Part shown: piece after piece, positions 60,424 to 64,000 of the stretch
Layout of the letters: every line of letters begins with the position of its first letter
How positions within the stretch are numbered: position 1 is the stretch's first letter
DNA from: JADFQT01 sp965216025
GTDB lineage: Bacteria > Chloroflexota > Dehalococcoidia > Lucifugimonadales > UBA3495
Direction of reading: 5' to 3'
Assembly: GCA_965216025.1 (NCBI GenBank)
Contig: CBDCEX010000013.1
Coordinates: 1-64,000 of the forward strand
Length of the DNA stretch: 64,000 nucleotides
Position numbers and translations under genes: made by a program
The notes under the pieces: model-generated
Told to the model about the DNA's origin: nothing
Seen by the model: the letters and a program-made list of their open reading frames with translations, nothing else
Database searches by the model: none

Positions 60424-61626
60424 ATGAAAGTTGCTTGTTTGCTGATAACCCACCTGGCGATGAAGGCCGAGCTACGGCGGCATCCGCAGCTTCAGGGCCG
60501 GCCGGTGATCGTCACCCAAACCCACGGCTCTCAGCAGGTGGTGCTGGATAGCTCGCCGGAGGCTCGGGGCGTAACCGACGGCATGCCCCTGCAAGAGGCT
60601 CTGTCCCGCTGCAAGCCAGCCGTCCTGCTGGAAGCGGATCAGCCCTACTATCAAACCGTGTTCGACGAAATAGTGGAAGCCCTGGAACAACGCAGCCCCC
60701 TCGTGGAGAAGAGTCCGGAGAAGAGCGCGTCCGGATGTATCTATGTGGGGCTGGACGGACTGGAAGCCATGTACGGCGGAGAAGCCCGGCTGGTTACTTC
60801 CCTGCTTCAAGCCGTGCCCGGCGACCCCGGCGATTTCAATCCGCGCATTGGTGTGGCGGGGGGGAAGTTCCCGGCTTACGTGGCGGCGGTGACCACCGGA
60901 GGCGGTCAAGCTACCCGGGTGCCCAGCAATGCCGCTGAGTTCTTGAAGGAGTTTTCCGTGGACCTGCTGCCCCTGTCCTGGGATAACAAGGCTCGTTTGC
61001 ACCGCTTCAGCCTGCATACCCTGGGGCAGCTGGCCGGCCTGAAGGTTGGGGCCATCCAGGCTCAGCTAGGCCCGGCGGGGAAAAGAGTCTGGGAGCTGGC
61101 CCAGGGTATCGACCACGCTCCCCTGGTGCCCCACCGGAGGGAGGAGCTAATCCAAGAAACCCTGACCTTCCCTTCCCCGGTCATCACCCAGCACGCCATT
61201 CTAGCCGCAGTGGAAATCCTGTTGAGCCGGGCCTTTCTCCGGCAGGAGGTTCGGGGCAGGTACGTGCGGGGCATCACCATCGCAAGCCATGTGCTCAGAC
61301 ACCCGCCCTGGCTGAAAGAGTTCGCCTTTAAGGAGGCCATCGGCAGCAGAGACCGGGCCTTTCTGGTGATCAAAAACGCTCTCGACTCGATCAGCTTGCC
61401 CGGCCCTCTGGAGGATATCAGCCTGACCCTGGCCGGATTCAGCGGCGAGTCCGGCGTGCAGACCGGATTGTTCACCGACGTCCGAAAGCGGGAGCAACTC
61501 CGGGAGATGATGCGCCAGCTGGAAGTTCAACTGGGTTGCAAACCCCCAATCTACCAAGTAAAGGATATCGAGCCATGGTCCAGAACCCCCGAACGGCGTC
61601 AGGCCCTGGTTACCTTCGACCCCTGA
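60424..61626 (+). CDS. imuB: ImuB-like (Y-family polymerase homologue), catalytic site altered
   Basis: A 400-residue protein with the Y-family polymerase layout: palm/fingers (about 1-170), thumb with helix-hairpin-helix (LHTLGQLAGLKVGAIQAQLG, about 200-220) and little-finger region to 350. The catalytic Asp at the N-terminus of active Pol IV is replaced (MKVACLLITHLAMKAEL) and the usual S-x-D-E site reads YVGLDGLEAM, so it is unlikely to synthesise DNA. This and the neighbours DUF6504 and dnaE2 match the ImuB accessory of a DnaE2 mutagenesis complex. No ImuA-like gene is seen. The ATG at 60424 begins the fold. A miniature element lies immediately upstream. Confidence 0.85.
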   Translation: MKVACLLITHLAMKAELRRHPQLQGRPVIVTQTHGSQQVVLDSSPEARGVTDGMPLQEALSRCKPAVLLEADQPYYQTVFDEIVEALEQRSPLVEKSPEKSASGCIYVGLDGLEAMYGGEARLVTSLLQAVPGDPGDFNPRIGVAGGKFPAYVAAVTTGGGQATRVPSNAAEFLKEFSVDLLPLSWDNKARLHRFSLHTLGQLAGLKVGAIQAQLGPAGKRVWELAQGIDHAPLVPHRREELIQETLTFPSPVITQHAILAAVEILLSRAFLRQEVRGRYVRGITIASHVLRHPPWLKEFAFKEAIGSRDRAFLVIKNALDSISLPGPLEDISLTLAGFSGESGVQTGLFTDVRKREQLREMMRQLEVQLGCKPPIYQVKDIEPWSRTPERRQALVTFDP

Positions 61627-61886
61627 ACGCGCCCGTGCCGGTGCGGGTCAAGGAGAGTCCGAGCCAGCACCCCAACTCCCTGGTCCTGGACGGACATGCT
61701 GACGGACGTACTGATGGACGCATTATCGAAATAGCATCCATTGCCGACACCTGGGAGATAAATGACGAATGGTGGCGGGGGCAACCCGTAGCTCGCTTGT
61801 ACTATCGGGTGGTTACCCGAGAGGGCCGACACCTGACCATCTTTCGTGACCTAGTGGACGGGCAGTGGTACCGCCAAAAGGTTTAG
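61575..61886 (+). CDS. DUF6504 family protein
   Basis: A 103-residue protein starting inside the 3' end of the imuB-like gene (overlap 52 bp), so probably translationally coupled. It shows the DUF6504 pattern: APVPVRVKESPSQHPNSLVLDG, DTWEINDEWWRGQPVARLYYRVV, and FRDLVDGQWYRQKV. These proteins are known mainly as neighbours of Y-family homologues and DnaE2; their function is not established, but a role in the mutasome is likely from context. Confidence 0.85.
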   Translation: MVQNPRTASGPGYLRPLNAPVPVRVKESPSQHPNSLVLDGHADGRTDGRIIEIASIADTWEINDEWWRGQPVARLYYRVVTREGRHLTIFRDLVDGQWYRQKV

Positions 61887-61951
61887 CGGATGTGTCAAAA
61901 CCAAGCCTGTCATTCCGAGGTCTTAAGAGGCGACGCTTTTTAGCGGGCCCG

Positions 61952-62638
61952 AATCGGGTAAGAGGGGGCCTCGCGGCCCCCGTCCTCCCACACCACCGGA
62001 CGTACTCAGCGTATCCGGCGGTTTCCTCTACTGTTTCAACAGGTGCTACCACCCGTCAAGGCTCGTTTCCGTTCAGACACCGTGGTCGCTGGCTGCTCCT
62101 CGCTCACCCCAGTTCCGGTTCCGCCTTCACCAGGGACGCCGGGGCGCACGGTCTCCTTCCTCCATTCAAGAAGGGAGAGTTGTTAGGCCGTGCCTTGCTG
62201 CCGCTCTACGCCCATCGAGTCCTCTTGACTGGCTCCTTGCAGTAGAGGATTCGGCCCTTCATCCTTCCCGTGCGGGAAGGACTACTATGGCCTCGGCTGA
62301 CTTCTCCGGAGCCTTCCCCCACCGTTGCCGGTGCGGTAGTCCCGATTCCATCGGGACAGCCCCAGAGATCTCCCAGGGTAAGCTATGCATCCTTCCCTCG
62401 GTCCCCGCCGGATTTACCAACGCACATGTCCGGATGACTACCGGGCCTCCCCGTCCATGGCCGGGTTACCCCACTGCGCCGGCCTTGTATCCGATTCCTG
62501 TTCGTCGGGTCCGAGTTTTGCCACCAGCTTCCTTCAGATTCCACCTCACGGTGGACACCCTTGCTTAGGCTAGCGGTTCCGGTCATCACGGCCCGCAGAG
62601 GACTTTCACCTCCAAGATGCACAACATGCCTGGCACAC
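61952..62638 (-). mobile_element. Group IIC intron RNA without an encoded reverse transcriptase
   Basis: On the minus strand the 5' end GTGTGCCAGGCATG matches the class C start. Then follow GGAGGTGAAAGTCC, CTAGCCTAAGCAAGGGTG, GTGGAATCTGAAGGAAGC and AAGTCAGCCGAGGCCATAG (domain I-III landmarks), a domain V ACCGCCGGATACGCTGAG with TACGTCCGGTGGTGTGGGAGG, and a domain VI hairpin ending TTACCCGATT at 61952. The total is about 687 nt, with a remnant domain IV of about 250 nt and no intron protein. It resembles the Oceanobacillus iheyensis class C intron in order and wording. The 5' exon ends in a hairpin (62646-62670) followed by GTTGTTG, the target type of IIC introns. Splicing competence is unknown. 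Confidence 0.88.
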
Positions 62639-62645
62639 CAACAAC

Positions 62646-62735
62646 ACCTTCTCCCTTGATGGGAGAAGGTTGGGATGAGGGTGAAACCCCTCACCTCAGT
62701 CCTCTCCCACAAGGGGAGAGGATGCCGTTCCTAAA
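62646..62735. repeat. Dispersed double-hairpin repeat
   Basis: Hairpin 1, ACCTTCTCCCTTGATGGGAGAAGGT, and hairpin 2, CTCTCCCACAAGGGGAGAG, joined by GGATGAGGGTGAAACCCCTCACC. The same module occurs inside both family B miniature elements (33098 and 60240) but here without their GAGTGTG ends. It sits directly upstream, on the minus strand, of the IIC intron insertion point, and 66 bp before dnaE2. Confidence 0.8.
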
Positions 62736-62800
62736 AACTGTCGTGCAATGAACCTTATCAAGGATTAGGAAATCTCACACGCCATTGCCCTGTCATCGTC

Positions 62801-64000
62801 ATGAAATACGCCGAGCTTCACTGTCACAGCTACTACTCCTTTCATGAGGGCGCATCATCCATTGGCGAGCTGCTGGCCCGGGCCAAGGAGTTGAATTACA
62901 CGGCCCTGGCCCTAACCGACCACGACAACCTCTGCGGCGCCATGGAGTTCGCCCAAGCCGCCGCCAGTCTGGATATTCAGCCCATCACCGGCGCGGAGGT
63001 CACCCTGAAGGACGGCTCTCATTTGACCCTACTGGCCGAGACTTGCCAGGGCTACAACAACCTGTGCCGTCTTATCACCTACTCCTATATTGCCGGCGAG
63101 CGCCAAGACCCGCACCTGGACCCCAAATATCTACCCGAACATGCCCAGGGCCTGATCCTGCTCACCGGCTGCCGCCAAGGGCGCCTCTCCGGCCTTTTGA
63201 CGGCAGGCCGTATGGACCAGGCCACCGCCCAGCTTGGCCAATACCTGGACTGGTTCGGTCCGGCCAATGTGTTTGTCGAGTTGCAACAAAACCTGGTGCA
63301 GGGCGACGTTCAGCGCAACCGGCGATTGGCGGATCTGGCCCGCCAGACCGGAACCGGAGTGGTGGCCACCAACAACGCCCACTATCACCTACCGGACCGG
63401 CACCGGCTTCAGGACGCGCTGGTGGCCATTAGCCACAACAAGAGTCTGGAGGAGACCCACCGGGAGCGCCGTCCCAACGGCCACTTCTACCTGAAAAGCC
63501 CGGAGGACATGACCGCCCTGTTCAAAAGCTATCCCGACGCCATTGGTAATACCCTCAAGATAGCCGGCCGCTGCAGCTTTGACCTGACCCGAAACCTGAA
63601 CTATCAGTTCCCCGATTACCCGGTGCCTTCCGGCCACACTCCGCAAAGCTACCTGGAGGAGCTGTGCTACCGGGCCGCCGAACGGCGCTACGGCGGCGTG
63701 GACGACCGGGTCAAGCGCCGCCTGGATGAGGAGTTCGCCCTGATCCGGCGGCATAATCTGGCGGGCTTCCTATTGATTTACTACGATGTCATCCAGCTGG
63801 CCCGAGAGATCATGATCGAGCTGGGCCTCAGCGACGCGGAAATTCCGCTGGAAGAGCGTCCTCCCGGCCGGGGCCGGGGCTCATCGGTGGCCATGCTGGT
63901 CGGCTACCTCATCGGCCTCTCCCACATCGACCCGCTGGAATTCAACCTGTCCCTAGACCGATTTCTGCCCAGCGAAATGGCCGTGGTTCCCGACATTGAC
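62801..64000 (+). CDS. dnaE2: Error-prone DNA polymerase III alpha subunit (DnaE2-type), partial
   Basis: The first 400 codons, running off the end of the window. The N-terminal PHP domain is seen (AELHCHSYYSFHEGASSIGE, ALTDHDNLCGAMEFA, GAEVTLKDGSHLTLL, NNAHYHLP), followed by the polymerase palm with PPGRGRGSSVAMLVGYLIGL and the last visible VVPDID approaching the catalytic Asp residues. The start MKYAELHCH is normal for DnaE. Position after imuB and DUF6504 indicates DnaE2, the translesion polymerase of the mutasome, and not the replicative DnaE1; the sequence alone does not prove it. An intron and repeat of about 900 bp separate it from DUF6504. Confidence 0.87.
   Translation, partial: MKYAELHCHSYYSFHEGASSIGELLARAKELNYTALALTDHDNLCGAMEFAQAAASLDIQPITGAEVTLKDGSHLTLLAETCQGYNNLCRLITYSYIAGERQDPHLDPKYLPEHAQGLILLTGCRQGRLSGLLTAGRMDQATAQLGQYLDWFGPANVFVELQQNLVQGDVQRNRRLADLARQTGTGVVATNNAHYHLPDRHRLQDALVAISHNKSLEETHRERRPNGHFYLKSPEDMTALFKSYPDAIGNTLKIAGRCSFDLTRNLNYQFPDYPVPSGHTPQSYLEELCYRAAERRYGGVDDRVKRRLDEEFALIRRHNLAGFLLIYYDVIQLAREIMIELGLSDAEIPLEERPPGRGRGSSVAMLVGYLIGLSHIDPLEFNLSLDRFLPSEMAVVPDID

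Noticed and set aside
61890..62575. Short coding frames between DUF6504 and dnaE2
   Set aside because: They lie over the group IIC intron RNA, whose structure explains the sequence better.
1..64000. CRISPR arrays, rRNA, tRNA or tmRNA genes
   Set aside because: No regularly spaced direct repeats and no cloverleaf or rRNA segments were recognised; the repeats present are palindromes or miniature elements.

Overview
The window looks like a chromosomal contig of a GC-rich bacterium. The gene content suggests Chloroflexota, perhaps the Dehalococcoidia/SAR202 side. The grounds are many TTG/GTG starts, an RND pump and adaptor with no outer-membrane channel nearby, a split B12-dependent acyl-CoA mutase with acyl-CoA dehydrogenase and epimerase, a receiver-KaiC-like fusion, and an ImuB-like/DUF6504/DnaE set. 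This placement is inference from gene content; there is no rRNA or tRNA gene to test it.

Layout. 0-6.4 kb: a 173-bp miniature element, an RND efflux pump with its adaptor, and a convergent OmpR-type response regulator. 6.5-9.2 kb: an IS66 element carrying an intact ISAzo13 element; the IS66 lies between the response regulator and its probable histidine kinase (9.3-10.9 kb). 11.2-16.6 kb: an insertion-sequence graveyard of IS630, IS1182 and IS1380 remnants plus one intact IS1380 element. 17-24.5 kb: a small membrane protein, polA, a small overlapping DUF4258-like/DUF2283 pair, a CitE-like lyase, folB and a two-domain SagB-type oxidoreductase. 24.7-26.7 kb: a small ribbon-helix-helix-like gene split by a second, damaged IS1380 copy. 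26.7-30.6 kb: a signalling group (receiver-histidine kinase, receiver-KaiC-like ATPase, a receiver lacking its phospho-acceptor Asp) and a convergent TPR protein. 30.8-36 kb: glycosyltransferase, lysC, thrB and a TreT-like glycosyltransferase. 36.3-39.2 kb: an IS630, a miniature element and an IS701 stacked at one CTAG site that is also the stop codon of uppP. 39.2-43.1 kb: uppP, glmS and yvcK, a cell-wall precursor block. 43.4-48.1 kb: methylmalonyl-CoA mutase large subunit, small membrane protein, acyl-CoA dehydrogenase, epimerase, holA. 48.1-51.1 kb: peptide ABC ATPase, a second IS630 and a PHP phosphoesterase. 51.6-60 kb, minus strand: ftsK, RNase J, uracil-DNA glycosylase, acpP, nusB, fabD, rpmF, DUF177, and the B12-binding subunit that probably completes the mutase. 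60.2-64 kb: imuB-like gene, DUF6504 gene, an ORF-less group IIC intron, and dnaE2 running off the end.

The most striking theme is mobile DNA placed exactly at stop codons. Elements using CTAG (miniature family A, IS630, IS701) or TAA (miniature family B) have entered the stop codons of uppP, the PHP gene and thrB without changing the encoded proteins. The IS630 copies borrow their own transposase stop from the target CTAG. Two transposase families show canonical -1 slippery heptamers where their reading frames break. Target duplications could be read for most elements and allow their order of insertion to be reconstructed.
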